This document shows, in pieces, positions 21,246 through 32,089 of a DNA stretch of 64,000 nt. This DNA is from Actinernus sp. WN-2022 (Eukaryota > Cnidaria > Anthozoa > Actiniaria > Actinernidae): the NCBI GenBank assembly GCA_030867875.1, contig JAOWCC010000019.1, positions 81,000,861 to 81,064,860 of the forward strand, read 5' to 3'. Each line of letters opens with the position of its first letter. The first letter of the stretch is position 1. A program made the position numbers and the translations under genes. The notes under the pieces were generated by a model. The model made no database searches. It was not told where the DNA came from and saw only the letters and a list, made by a program, of their open reading frames with translations.

Positions 21246-22900
21246 CAGACAGACAGACAGACAGACAGACTTTATTCATTAGCTCTTTGTACTACATTGG
21301 TACATCAGATGACTGCTAACAAATTTAAAAAAGTTGGTTAATGACGGATAGATTGTTCTGTAATCTTAAAAATATAATATATATATAGTTATCATTAAAT
21401 TAGCTTACATTATTTGTGCTGAAATTATGGTGGATCGCATGTCCATACAATCATAAACATATTTTGCTGCTACTGTTGTGACTTGTCTCGGGGGATCAAT
21501 GATTACCGAGAATAGTTATTTTTCTGTCATTTTTCTGCTATCTAATTTCGTTAGAGTTTTTAAGGAGGATAAGAAATCATGCCTGATTGTCTGGTAAGTT
21601 TTGCATCTCAGCAGGAAGTGAATTTCGTCTTCCATTTCTTGTTTGCATGTTGGGCAAATTCGTTCTTCTGGTTTTAGATAAGGTTTAAGGTGTCTTCCTT
21701 TTTCAATTTGAAGGCAATGATTGCTTATTCTTAATTTGGTGAACGTAATTCTATGTTTGATGTTTCTGACAAGATCCAAATAGTTTTCGAATTCATACTT
21801 CGTTTTGAATGTTCGATAAACTCGTAGTTTGTTACTCTGGTTTGGATTCTGTCGTTGGTCATTAAATATATCACTTAACCAAATTTGTAGTTCTGTGTCT
21901 TTCAGTCGTTGCTTTATATTCTTCAGAAATTCCTTAAAATCTGGAGTATTATTTTGGAGTGTCCATATATCACCATAGCCTAGGCTTTGTACGGTTCGCT
22001 TAATTTTGTAACTCCAAAAAACTGGGTTGCTTGATTGCATACTGTCGAGATATATATTTTTTGTAAGCATTGGCTCGTCCCTGGTTAACAATTTTGTCCA
22101 ATAGTTAATACTTCTGAATGTTAATTCACATCTCAAAGGATATCTACCAAGCTCTGCTCTACATCCATTATTGACTGATGTTCTGCTGGTTCCTAATAGT
22201 AACTTGCAAAATTTTGTGTGCACTATTTCTATCGGATCATTTTCGTTAGATCTTTTGCTATCGGTCCCCCAGATTTCGCTTCTATTGAGCAAGATTGGTT
22301 TTGTCAAAGTGTCGAAGAGTTTGATTGTCAGTTTAATATCAGATCTAAAGTGGGATCCCATTTCTTTTTTTAGTTTAAACATTGCCTTCAGTGCTGATTT
22401 TTTTAAGTTCTTGTGCTGCCACATTAAAGTTTCCGAATGCGCTGAAAGTAAGTCCGAGATATTTGTACATTCGCACATTTTCTAATTGGTTATTTTTATA
22501 ATAAAAACAATAATTGTTCATTCGTTTTCCGTTATTATTAAAAACAATAGCTTTTGTTTTCTCTATATTAACAGTTAATTGGTTAGTGTCGCAATACCCT
22601 TCAAGGCCTTCCAGTAGACTTTGTAAATCATGTTTATTCTTAGATACTAGGCCGGACTAAGTCGTCTGCGTAGAGTAAGTTGCTTATATTAGTTCCACCA
22701 ATACATATAGGATCATTTACTCCTGATTCGTCTAACACTTGAGGCAGATCACTGAGGAAAAGATTAAAGAGGGTGGGGCTTAGCATGCAGCCCTGTTTGA
22801 CTCCAATGTAACATCTAAACTTTTCTGTGATAACATTATCTATTTTAACTGCTGAATAATCGTCGGAATACATTGAGTGTAATAGTGAGAAAAATTTACT
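21246..22900 (-). pseudogene. non-LTR retrotransposon (LINE), 5'-truncated and frameshifted
   Basis: The minus strand encodes the 3' half of a reverse-transcriptase ORF. At 22873-22640 the palm motifs GVKQGCMLSPTLFNLFLSDL and LLYADDLV are clear. The frame breaks right after YADDLV and again near 22400. At 22478-21516 a 320-residue segment continues with the thumb and a C-terminal zinc-knuckle-like CPTCKQEMEDEIHFLLRC. The 3' end has AATAAA (antisense at 21271) followed by a (GTCT)n tail (21246-21270). 5' truncation and a simple-repeat tail are typical of target-primed reverse transcription. The clade is not certain. Confidence 0.8.
21516..22478 (-). CDS. LINE reverse-transcriptase C-terminal open segment
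   Basis: A 320-residue uninterrupted part of the decayed LINE ORF. It covers the region downstream of the YADD box and ends with a CxxC...HxxxxC knuckle around residues 285-300, as in many LINE ORF2 C-termini. The apparent ATG at 22478 is an artefact of a frameshift; the protein continues upstream in another frame. Confidence 0.65.
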   Translation of the reverse strand: MCECTNISDLLSAHSETLMWQHKNLKKSALKAMFKLKKEMGSHFRSDIKLTIKLFDTLTKPILLNRSEIWGTDSKRSNENDPIEIVHTKFCKLLLGTSRTSVNNGCRAELGRYPLRCELTFRSINYWTKLLTRDEPMLTKNIYLDSMQSSNPVFWSYKIKRTVQSLGYGDIWTLQNNTPDFKEFLKNIKQRLKDTELQIWLSDIFNDQRQNPNQSNKLRVYRTFKTKYEFENYLDLVRNIKHRITFTKLRISNHCLQIEKGRHLKPYLKPEERICPTCKQEMEDEIHFLLRCKTYQTIRHDFLSSLKTLTKLDSRKMTEK

Positions 22901-22929
22901 TTAAATACCTGCCTAAACCCTAACCTAAT

Positions 22930-22972
22930 CCCGCCTCCCCCTCCCCCCCCCCCCCCCACCCCCCGGCATATG
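22930..22972. repeat. poly-C tract
   Basis: Long C runs broken by single T or A bases, next to the truncated 5' end of the LINE. Confidence 0.8.
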
Positions 22973-23270
22973 TGGTGGAGCATTTGCACATTGACATTTG
23001 ACAGACAAGAGCATCAGTAGAGAACCAATTTTCTGGCTACTCTAGCACAAACCATGTTGACACAAAATTATGCTAGAACTCCATGTAGTGCATGCTATAG
23101 TTAGCCCGAGTTAAGGCCACTCAGGGCCTCTTGTTATTATTAAATGCTACCTAGGTTGGCTTTAAATTTCATTTGACTCAGACCTTAGACACCTAGAAGA
23201 TTTACGATAATTGAGCAAGTTAGTGAAATATTCTGAACTACAACCATTGAGTGCTTTATAGACTAGTAAC

Positions 23271-23780
23271 ACGCCTGGCATAAGTTACCTCAAAATCGAT
23301 CACTAAAAGCGAGCCAAAAATATATAAACCAGCACATCTTGTTTAATTCGCTGTCAAATTTAACGAATTTTCGTATGTTAATATTAAAATGAAATAACGT
23401 CTTTAGGATCAAACACGTTTGTATATTGACGTTGGTGTGACGTCATAACGAACGACTCCTTTTAAGGTCAAATTCTGCATTACCTATACGTTTCAAATAA
23501 AGCATGTTATCACAACAACATAAATATGTGTTTTTGATTGCCGCAATTTTAAAGTCTCTACGATAAATATTTGCTGAGTTATTAAGAACTGAAGTTTCCT
23601 GTGACGTCACATTTTCTGACGTCATGGGTCTGACTTCAGTTCTGCTTTCTAAATTGAATAAACATAAAAAGACCATATTGCGGCTATTCAGTGTACAGTA
23701 AGTACAGTTCCTCTTTAAAACCCGAAAAATACTTGAATAGTTATTTTTAAAAGACGTTTTCAAAAATATATGACGTCATA
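23271..23780 (-). repeat. dispersed repeat, inverted partner of 16152-16663
   Basis: Reverse-complement copy of 16152-16663 with scattered differences. It contains four TGACGTCA octamers (23438, 23602, 23617, 23771). Confidence 0.7.
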
Positions 23781-25150
23781 ATGACGTTTCCTCTTTTTCA
23801 CTGGGAATTTTAAAGTATTTCCTCTCAAAAATCGAAAATTCTAAAAACATACGGTTGTGGGTACCGATTTACTCTTTTGATTTCTAGATTTTCGTAAACA
23901 AATATTTTAAACTCTAAAAGATGAATGAAGAAGTTATTTTGTAAATGGTTCTGTATTGAATATTTCCCGCGGGAAAATTGCAAAAATTCAAAATTTAATA
24001 ACTTTTCTCCCTCTTAACCAATCGAACTCGGGATTTCGGTTTCTTTGTTGTCGACATGATGGGAAATCGAAAATATATAATTTACTGATGTTCAAAGTAA
24101 TTGAAAACATCGAGAAACCTATTATAAATGGATACATGACGTAACTGTGACGTCATCAAGATGTCTACGGTAGATCAAATAATCGGATTTTGTTTAGGTC
24201 GTCGGTCTTCATCATCCCACAAAAATTCAATCTTCTATGTTGGAAACTTTTGAAAATATAGCAAAGTGATAGATTTTAGGGTCATTTGTGCCAAGCGTGA
24301 ACAGTATCTTAAATATTATTCGGTAATGTACAGGAAGCCAGTGGAGTTCTTCTAACACTGGAGTGATATGGTGAAATCTGCTTGTATGAGTCACAATTCG
24401 TGCTGCAGTATTTTGAACATGTTGCAACTTTATCAGTTGATATCAAAAGAGAATTGCAGTAATCTATCTATTCGATGTTACAAAGGCATGCACTACAATT
24501 TTAGCAGTTGTTTAAATTAAGTCAACTTATGAAATACTAAGCTAGATGTGGGGGTAAATCGTATCGTTTTCAATTTTTCAATTTCAACTTATGATGAAAA
24601 TATTGGCAATTGTTAAAATATGACGTCATGCTGGATGACGCCATTGAAGCATGCTTTGCAGCATTGTTGAGGATTGAAAGAAGTCTATATAGTTATTCTT
24701 AATTAACTAGGAGGTCTACCTGACAGCGTAAACGGGTACGTTTTAGCATCAAGCATATTAAAATATTTGATTATATTTAATTTCTGAAATCCAGGGGAAC
24801 TTCTCCTTTGTAAGCAGGTCACCAGGTCGATATCACCTTTAAATAAATCATATCTCAGCTAATTTATGTTGTAGCGACAAATAGTTTTCAGTATTGACGA
24901 CTTCTCGAATATCTCTACCAAATCCCCTATGTGAAAAAGCCGATTCGACATTTTCGAAAAATCAAGAGATTGTGACGTCATCAAATTATATTTTACCTCT
25001 CAATTGCCATAAAAATTATTGTCCCGATTATCCCAGATTTCGTATGAAGTTTCTTGAAGAATGATGAAAAGAGGGTGAAACGATGTGTAAACGAGCGTTT
25101 TCACCCCATCCGGGGCCCAACGTGTCGATACATTATTAAATTGGTGCGAG
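23781..25150. other. non-coding, TGACGTCA-rich
   Basis: Apart from the LINE fragment at 24227-24430 no gene is seen. Exact TGACGTCA octamers occur at 24148, 24621 and 24973. Confidence 0.4.
24227..24430 (-). pseudogene. CR1/L2-like LINE fragment
   Basis: The minus strand encodes MQHVQNTAARIVTHTSRFHH...HWLPVHYRIIFKI. This matches the conserved region just downstream of the reverse-transcriptase core in CR1/L2-type LINEs (QNAAAR...LHWLPV). About 45 recognisable residues remain before the similarity stops, so it is a short dead fragment. Confidence 0.7.
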
Positions 25151-25311
25151 TTGTAGCTCTTGTAGCTCCAAGTACTGTTGACTGTTGTTGGCAGATCTGT
25201 TGGGAATGTTTTTGTTTTGTTGTAGAATATTTTCTTCGTGAGCTGCATGGATAATAAGATTCACTGTCGCTATAATAGCTTTCATTGTCCGACTCTTTTT
25301 TGCTCGTTTAA

Positions 25312-25859
25312 AGTGCATATAAGCCCTGGCCAGTTATGCTTTTTTTTGACAGCATAGACCTTCAAAGGTAGGGGAGAAAACAAAATTTTGAAATAAAAAT
25401 GTTTTCATATTTTTTAGCGACTGAACTTCCATATGTAGAATAATTTCCGCGCACGTTCGGGGACTGGGACGAGAATGTAACGTGACGTCATCAACATAGC
25501 TCGTCTCTTCGCGGATATAAAGCGTTGGCTTATTTGCAAAATAATTGAATAGATAACCGAGAACGATGATGATATCGCGCTAACGTTTCGGAGAGCTTTA
25601 TTCGGCAAGCTTTTAATGCAATGGAGCATCGAGCGTGTTCTGTTGATGATGTCAAAACTAGACCCAGTGCCAATTTTGTAAAGCGCTCTCGTGCGCTTGA
25701 TTTTCGTCCACAGGCAACCCAAGACACGTTTTTGGGCAACTTTGAACGGCCAATACACCACAACAAATCATCAAATCAACTTTTTGTATTACGGAATCCT
25801 TTGTCTATGGCCTCTAGTCTCTTCGTAAGAAATATAATTAGCCAGGGCTTATGTGCACT
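25312..25859. mobile_element. TTAA-flanked DNA element, 548 bp
   Basis: TTAA lies at 25308-25311 and 25860-25863. The ends AGTGCATATAAGCCCTGGC and GCCAGGGCTTATGTGCACT are inverted repeats. The empty counterpart is a single TTAA at 6687-6690. Internal open frames on both strands are short and unrecognised. It belongs to the same family as 6028-6440, probably piggyBac-type and non-autonomous. Confidence 0.85.
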
Positions 25860-25963
25860 TTAAGTGTTTATTGTCGTTTCCAAGAAAGCATGAAATCTTA
25901 CGTGTGGTTGTAACAACAACAGAAGCTATGACTCATGAGCGGTCCGGTTCGCGAGGTCCGTAC

Positions 25964-27004
25964 CACGGTGGGCACAAACGACCATAAAAACGGCATGAGT
26001 TATATAATTTAAAAACTTTTCAACGCAGACGATTGAATTTTGGTAGGTTGGTGTAGAATCGTAAAAGGAATATAACCTGATAATTTAAGCTATGTTAGTA
26101 CTATTATGACGTCACAATGACGTCATTTGCCCATATGTAATACGTTTCTTATAACTGTTCATTGTCTCTAAAAACGGAATGTCGTATATTGTTAAAATCT
26201 CCTCGTGATGAGAATGAAGGAAACGAAAACCCGATCTCGATTGGTTAAGGAAATCAAAAGTTATGAAAGTTTGAATTTTGCTAATTTACCCGCCAAAATA
26301 TGGCGGGAAATAAACAACACAAAAGCATTTATGAAAATATCGCTTCATTCATCTTTCAGAGTTTTAAATACTGTTGCATGACATTTTGTTCAGCCATAAA
26401 ATACGTTGGTGGCTAAAATCGTATGTTTTTAGAATTTTGATTTTTTGTCTATAACCGGCTTAAAATGGAAGTCATATTTTCGGCAACGTCATTATGACGT
26501 CATATTATTTTATACATGCCCTTAGAAAAAAGCCTTTGAGTGATTTTCGAGTTTTAATGACGAAATGTACTAGTCTGGCAAACAACTGTCACATTGTTTT
26601 CTTTTCTTGATTTTTTAGCAATAGGCAGCCTTATTTAGGTACGACTCCTGACGTCACTAAATGTGACGTCATAGCAACAGTCATTCCTCTATAACTTTGG
26701 CTGTAGTAGTCGTAGAATGTTCAAATTTTCACCAAATGAATGTGTGTAATGAAGGCCTTTTGATGGAGTAGTCTGTTTGTAACGTTTATTAAAGGGGGAA
26801 TTTCACCAAAAAAGGAGGCATCGCTTATGACGTCACAACGACGTCATCATACAAACATAAAACACCTAAAATATGTAGTTTCATTTTGTTGCCAAGTCAC
26901 CAACATTTCTTCAAATTTAAACTATACGTAAATAAATGGTGCTAATTTAAATTATTTGGTCACGTTTATTGATGCCGTTTTTGACGTTCTTTGTGCCTGC
27001 CGTG
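25964..27004. mobile_element. 1041-bp DNA element with TAC target duplication
   Basis: It begins CACGGTGGGCACAAACG and ends CTTTGTGCCTGCCGTG, with AAACGGCAT repeated inverted further in. TAC flanks both sides (25961-25963 and 27005-27007). The empty site GTCCGTACTGAG is at about 6782-6793. A CAC start with a 3-bp duplication suggests an EnSpm/CACTA-like element. It carries six exact TGACGTCA octamers and no recognised gene. Confidence 0.8.
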
Positions 27005-27074
27005 TACTGAGAACTGAAAACCCGGACCGCTGAGTAGCCAATCAGATCGCGTGATTTCGAGGGATACCGGCCGG

Positions 27075-27460
27075 GAAATATAAAAAAACTCATTTATTAC
27101 AGAGAAATGAATAATCAATAGAAGCATTTCCGACTGGGTACAGTCATATTTGAAATTCAACATCAACACGAGTGGCCGTAAAGTGAGACAGGGACGCGGG
27201 GACGTCGCCGGAATGGGGTTAGGGTGAATGATGTACCTGTCGGTTCGTGAGGTCAAACACTTTTAATTGCGTTTTCAGTCTAACCTATAAATGACCAGCC
27301 CGTTATAAAACAAGGCATTTAATACACACATTATTACTCGATTTATATTTTAGCGGTCACAACTAGTGTTTTGAGGGCTACAGGTTTCTTAGTGTGTTCA
27401 CTATTATGTATTACACTATCCTCTTGAAATAAAGACGTTATTATTATTATAGTGTCACGT
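27075..27460 (+). mobile_element. retroelement 3' end with (ATT)n tail
   Basis: An insertion relative to copy 1 that ends with AATAAA (27428-27433) and a TTATTATTATTAT tail, as expected for a truncated LINE or SINE 3' end. No coding sequence is recognised. Confidence 0.5.
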
Positions 27461-28444
27461 CCCTGTCTCCACTTTACGCTCACCCCTGCAACACAAGCTA
27501 TTCCTGGAAACGTTCGATATTTTTCCGACCTGCTAGTGTAAATAGAATATCGAAACGCTAAGCGAATTGAAAAAAGTAGTAAATGTGTATTATGCAGAAA
27601 ATGAACTGAAGCTCTATGTGATCGATTGATCTCTCTAGACAGGTACTGAAATAATACTGACTATATATACATGAATTATATTAATAATTACGAATTGGTT
27701 CGAAGTGCTTCACCCCAAAACACAGCACATCAGTTCAACATGTTCAGAATTGCTTACTGAAGCTTGTATATTTACATAGTAGTTTGTATCTAAAAGCTAT
27801 TTGAGCTACCTCGATCGCGCTCATCTTTCTCCTGATTTTTCAGCTCGACTGTAAATGTTAACAACCACTTATTAAAGGGCTGGAAAACTAACTCTTCAAT
27901 TCCATAGGGCGGTTTGTATAGTTAGAAAACCCAGCATTTGCTATCTGCATGAAGGCAGTTCTCGGAATTCAGGAAGCGAGCATTGCATTGTTCGCCTGAC
28001 CAACCACCTTATGCTACAGGTCACACCGTGACACTTTTTAGACCACACAACCAATTCCACCGCTCGCTGGTATAAAGAAATTAATTCAAGGGTGCAGTAT
28101 TAACAAGAAATCAGGGCTGAGTTTCTGAGAATTCGTACGAAATGTAAATGTAGTATATACTTCATGGGGAATGCAACTCGGTCAAGGGTTAGGTTTTTTT
28201 AAAATTAGTGATGAGGTTGTTAGAAGGTTTTCAGTATGCTCGGTGCATCCATGGCATTCTCCCATGGAGTACATACCCTAAATGTAGATGTTTACGTTGT
28301 ATTTCTTACAATGCGAGGGCGATAAGCATGGCTTATTATTGACTTTCCATTGCCGAGTCATGTCTTCAGTACATCTTATTATCTGCGTTCCTTCGTGCGT
28401 TGTTTTGTATCTGAGGAGTCCATTCAACAGCGCATGGTTTTAAC

Positions 28445-29073
28445 CCGGGGGTATAGTGGTGCCGCTCCTTATCCATCCATCCCCCTCCGGGGGGGGGGGG
28501 GGTACTCCCATATATGGACTATACCGGGATGATCGGCTTGACAGGGTATGGTATTTCGAGTTTCTGGTCTTAAACAGGGTATCTATTTTCACATCGACAG
28601 ATCTTGAACAGGGTATGGTATTTATCTAGTGCTTTATTTAGTCTAATGCTTGATGAAGACCTTTTAGTTATGACACTCATTATACAAGATCACAAACACT
28701 GACATCCAAGTATAGATAATTTGTTATTTGTCTTATAGTGGGATATCACATTTTAACACTTTGTTTTGAACAGGGTATTGAAAGTTAAGTTTTTTTTGTC
28801 TTAAACAGGGTAAGGGTTTCAGAGCCCCAGCGGCACACCCCTACCCAACTTTGGGTAGAGTACCCCCCCCCCCCCCTCCCCCCCCGGTGCCGTGAATTTC
28901 GAAGGTTTGAAACCCTGACCCTGTTTAGAACAGAGAAACTCTAAATACATACCCTGTGTAGGACTGAAATGATCTGATGTTGACTGATGACCTGTTAAAG
29001 ACGGGTGAGATGAGGATAATCGTGCAATCAATACCCTGTTTAGGACAGAGAGGGTCCACCAGCAGTGATTATG
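28445..29073. mobile_element. insertion with G/C tracts and ACAGGGTA repeats
   Basis: An insertion relative to copy 1. A G15 tract followed by TACTCCC (about 28487) faces TACCC followed by a C-rich tract (about 28860). The motif ACAGGGTA or its complement is repeated many times through the element. Type unknown. Confidence 0.6.
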
Positions 29074-29390
29074 TAATTTAAGTGCATTTAAGGAAATTCC
29101 AATTTGATATGTGAATTAGCCACGTCCTGGCTTTGATCAGCCTCTTATGGTTGTTTCAGTTCCCGTTAGAAATTCTGTGTGTTGTATTATTTTTAAAATT
29201 TTATTTATGATATCAATGCTTAGCTTAATTATAATTTGTACTGATAATTGTGAGGCACAAAAAAAATAGGAATCTGCTACCATTTAGATTTATCTTTATC
29301 ATTATTTACGTAATTCGTTGTACTTCAGTATGTCTTAAAATGCTACATACTCTAAAATACTGTAATTTGTATTATTGTATTATAAGTCAG

Positions 29391-30769
29391 GGTTCACCCA
29401 CTCATTGAAAGTCATGGCATTTCAAAAATAATTTTCCAGGTCTGGAAAAGTCATGGAAATTGGCAAAAATGTCAAGTCATGGATTTTTATCATCGACCAT
29501 TGGAATGTTTTGATGCGCTTGACTTTCTTTGCAGAATTCTAGACAGATTAGTGGGTTCTCTATCAGCACTTTTCATCATTATCTATCTGCTACTCGATGA
29601 TTTTGACTTGGTTGTTTTAAAACCGGCGGAGTCCTGGATACATCAATGCTAAATATAATATGTTACGTTGAAATAAGGATGTGCTCCATTGGTAGTATTC
29701 CTTCCTTTGTAAAAGTTTTCAAGCAATATTAAAGTGGGTGGAAAGGCCCAGTTAAATGATGTTTTCTAGTTTGTTTTTTGTCTCATCCAGATCAGAACCT
29801 AATTTGAGTCCTTGATTTTATTTAAATAGTCATGCAAAAGTTATTTCTAGGTATGCGAGTTGTGCTTTCTCGATGAGAACCTACAAAATGTACTCATCTA
29901 TTCTCTCTCCAACTTTCAGGGAGACAAAATTATTTACAAATGCAAGAGTACTTGTAGTCAGAAACGTATTAAAGGGGACGAATGCAAGCAGGAATGAACA
30001 ACCGAAGCGTATTTCACTGGCCGCCGAAACCCGGGCACTGTAAACACGAAACTCGCATCTCAAAAGCGGTGTTTGAAATCGTTTCAGGCTTAGTAAATGT
30101 TCCAGACAAGGACTATACTCTTGTGGACTTTCCTGACACGTTCTACAGTGTTATTTCAGGCTCTTCAAAATCTTTCTGTAGCCAGATTTGTTTTCTTCGT
30201 CCATCACGGCCAGTTGGCAGTTGAGCCGCCATTGAAGCTCGAAGTTCTTGTCGATGTCATCCCAAAATCTCACTACAACTACATCTGAATACGAACATTT
30301 CTGGTAAATATAAAACTTGAACAACTAAATATGAAAGATAAACGACTATATACTAAAATGAGAGATGGCTGCGATGCAGACGGATTGAATCAATGTTGTG
30401 AGCTCAATGTTGTTATTTGTCAGTTAAACCCACACCCCTCTCATCCAGTCCCTCCATTAATCAGACATTACAGGACTTTCGAAATATTTTTGAGTAGGAG
30501 GTCAACAGAAGAAAGTACACGTTTAGCTGTTACAAAACTTGGAACGGAAGGCAACGTTCTAATTGTCTGTTGATAAAGAGAAAATAACTGCCGATGTACC
30601 TTAATCAAGGCTTATTCTATTTTGCGAAACGAAACGAAACGAAACGAAATAAACTAAGCGTCTTCCAAATGTGACAAAAACGTCCCACACGAACGAGTCT
30701 GTAGACACGCCATTCTCTGTTACATCTATTTCACGCTATTATACTAGCGAGATTACAACGCATTCGGTC
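29391..30769. other. non-coding, no supported gene
   Basis: A stretch near 29400-29500 is rich in AAGTCATGG-type repeats. Short open frames around 29982-30573 have no family resemblance. A (GAAAC)n tract lies at 30627-30648. Confidence 0.35.
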
Positions 30770-31470
30770 TTCTTTCGCAAAATATTAATTTTCGAACATT
30801 ACTATTTTGCGAAAGAAACTCCGAAAGCTAACTTCCTGAGGCTGAACCCTTTCGAAAGTAACACAACGCGTTTCGATCATACCTATAACCCTCTCGCTAC
30901 TATTAAATGCCATTAAGAGCGCGATTTAAGTAATATCAGTGTTCTTTCGCAAAATAGTAATTCTGGGAAATTACTATTTTGCGATTAATTAACTCCGAAA
31001 GCCAACTTCCCGAGGCTGTACCCTTTCGAAAGTAACACAACGCGTTTCGATCATACCTATAGCCCTCTCGCTACTATTAAATGCCATTAAGAGCGCGATT
31101 TAAGTATTACCAGTGTTCTTTCGCAAAATAGTAATTCTGGGAAATTGCTATTTTGCGAAATTAACTCCCAAAGCCAACTTCCCGAGTCTGAACCCTTTCG
31201 AAAGTAACACAACGCGTTCCGTTCAGAACTGTAACCCTCTCGCTACTATTAAATCCCATTAAGAGCGCTATTTAAATAGCCGTAATATCAGTGTTCTTTC
31301 GCAAAATAGTAATTCTGGGAAATTACTATTTTGCGAAACTAACTCCCAAAGCCAACTTCTCGAGGCTGAACCCTTTCGAAAGTAACACAACGCGTTCCGT
31401 TCAGAACTGTAACCCTCTCGCTACTATTAAATGCCACGATTCAAGCAATATCAGTGTTCTTTCGCTGTTT
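30770..31470. repeat. tandem repeat, about 163-178-bp unit, four copies
   Basis: Units start at TTCTTTCGC near 30770, 30941, 31115 and 31293, with a partial fifth at 31456. Each unit contains a hairpin, CGCAAAATAGTAATT facing AATTACTATTTTGCG with a loop of about 6 bases, and ends in CTCTCGCTACTATTAAATGCC. It is a short satellite-like array. Confidence 0.8.
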
Positions 31471-32080
31471 TTAATGTTTTTTTTGTTTGTTTTAAATAAG
31501 CACACAGGTATCATGATTGTTCAGTTTATTAATTATATATATATATATATATGTGAATTTGTGAATTAATTTGTTACTATACCGTAAAATTCCGCATATA
31601 AGCGGCATCCCGGTTATGGATGAGGTAAATTACGCCCCTACGCCCCGGATAACCGGCAAGAGATCGGGAGATCGAGAGGGCAGGGGTTTCGAGATATATT
31701 CCCCCGAAATGAGCAAAGAAAACCGAGCCATCCATGTGAAAAATAAATCGGTAGTTTACAAATACTGAGATAACAATAACTAACAATTGGCGAATAACAA
31801 TTGCGTTGAACTTCAACAGCCCTACTCAAGCTCGTTAAGGCTTCTTCATACTTTACTTTAGTTTATAACTGCTCATTAGAACGGCAAATTTCCTGGGACA
31901 CTAGCCTGCGTTGCGGCTCTGGAGTATCGGAGAATCCAATTATTTATAACCACAGTTTGATACCCTGATATGGACTCTGCCCGTACACCACATAGTTGAA
32001 ACTATAAACAATTTGCTGTCGCCGGGAGGTCAACAGAACAAGCTCTAGTTTACCTCCTTCATTTAGCCCTTGAAGCTCTT
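31471..32080. other. non-coding, (TA)n and unassigned
   Basis: A (TA)n tract at about 31533-31551. The open frames around 31571-31829 overlap on opposite strands and have no recognised domain. Confidence 0.4.
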
Positions 32081-32089
32081 GATAGGGGT

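Larger units (their letters stand above)
25150..29390. repeat. duplicated segment, copy 2 (partner about 6545-8170)
   Basis: Colinear with copy 1 but enlarged by at least four insertions: 25312-25859, 25964-27004, about 27075-27460 and 28445-29073. Each is absent from the corresponding point of copy 1. Confidence 0.75.

Noticed and set aside
22905..22930. Interstitial telomere sequence (CTAAACCCTAACCTAA)
   Set aside because: Only two irregular units; more likely part of the neighbouring C-rich repeat.
29982..30573. Two overlapping or adjacent short ORFs as a gene
   Set aside because: No domain, no credible splice junctions and no homologous copy in the duplicated partner.
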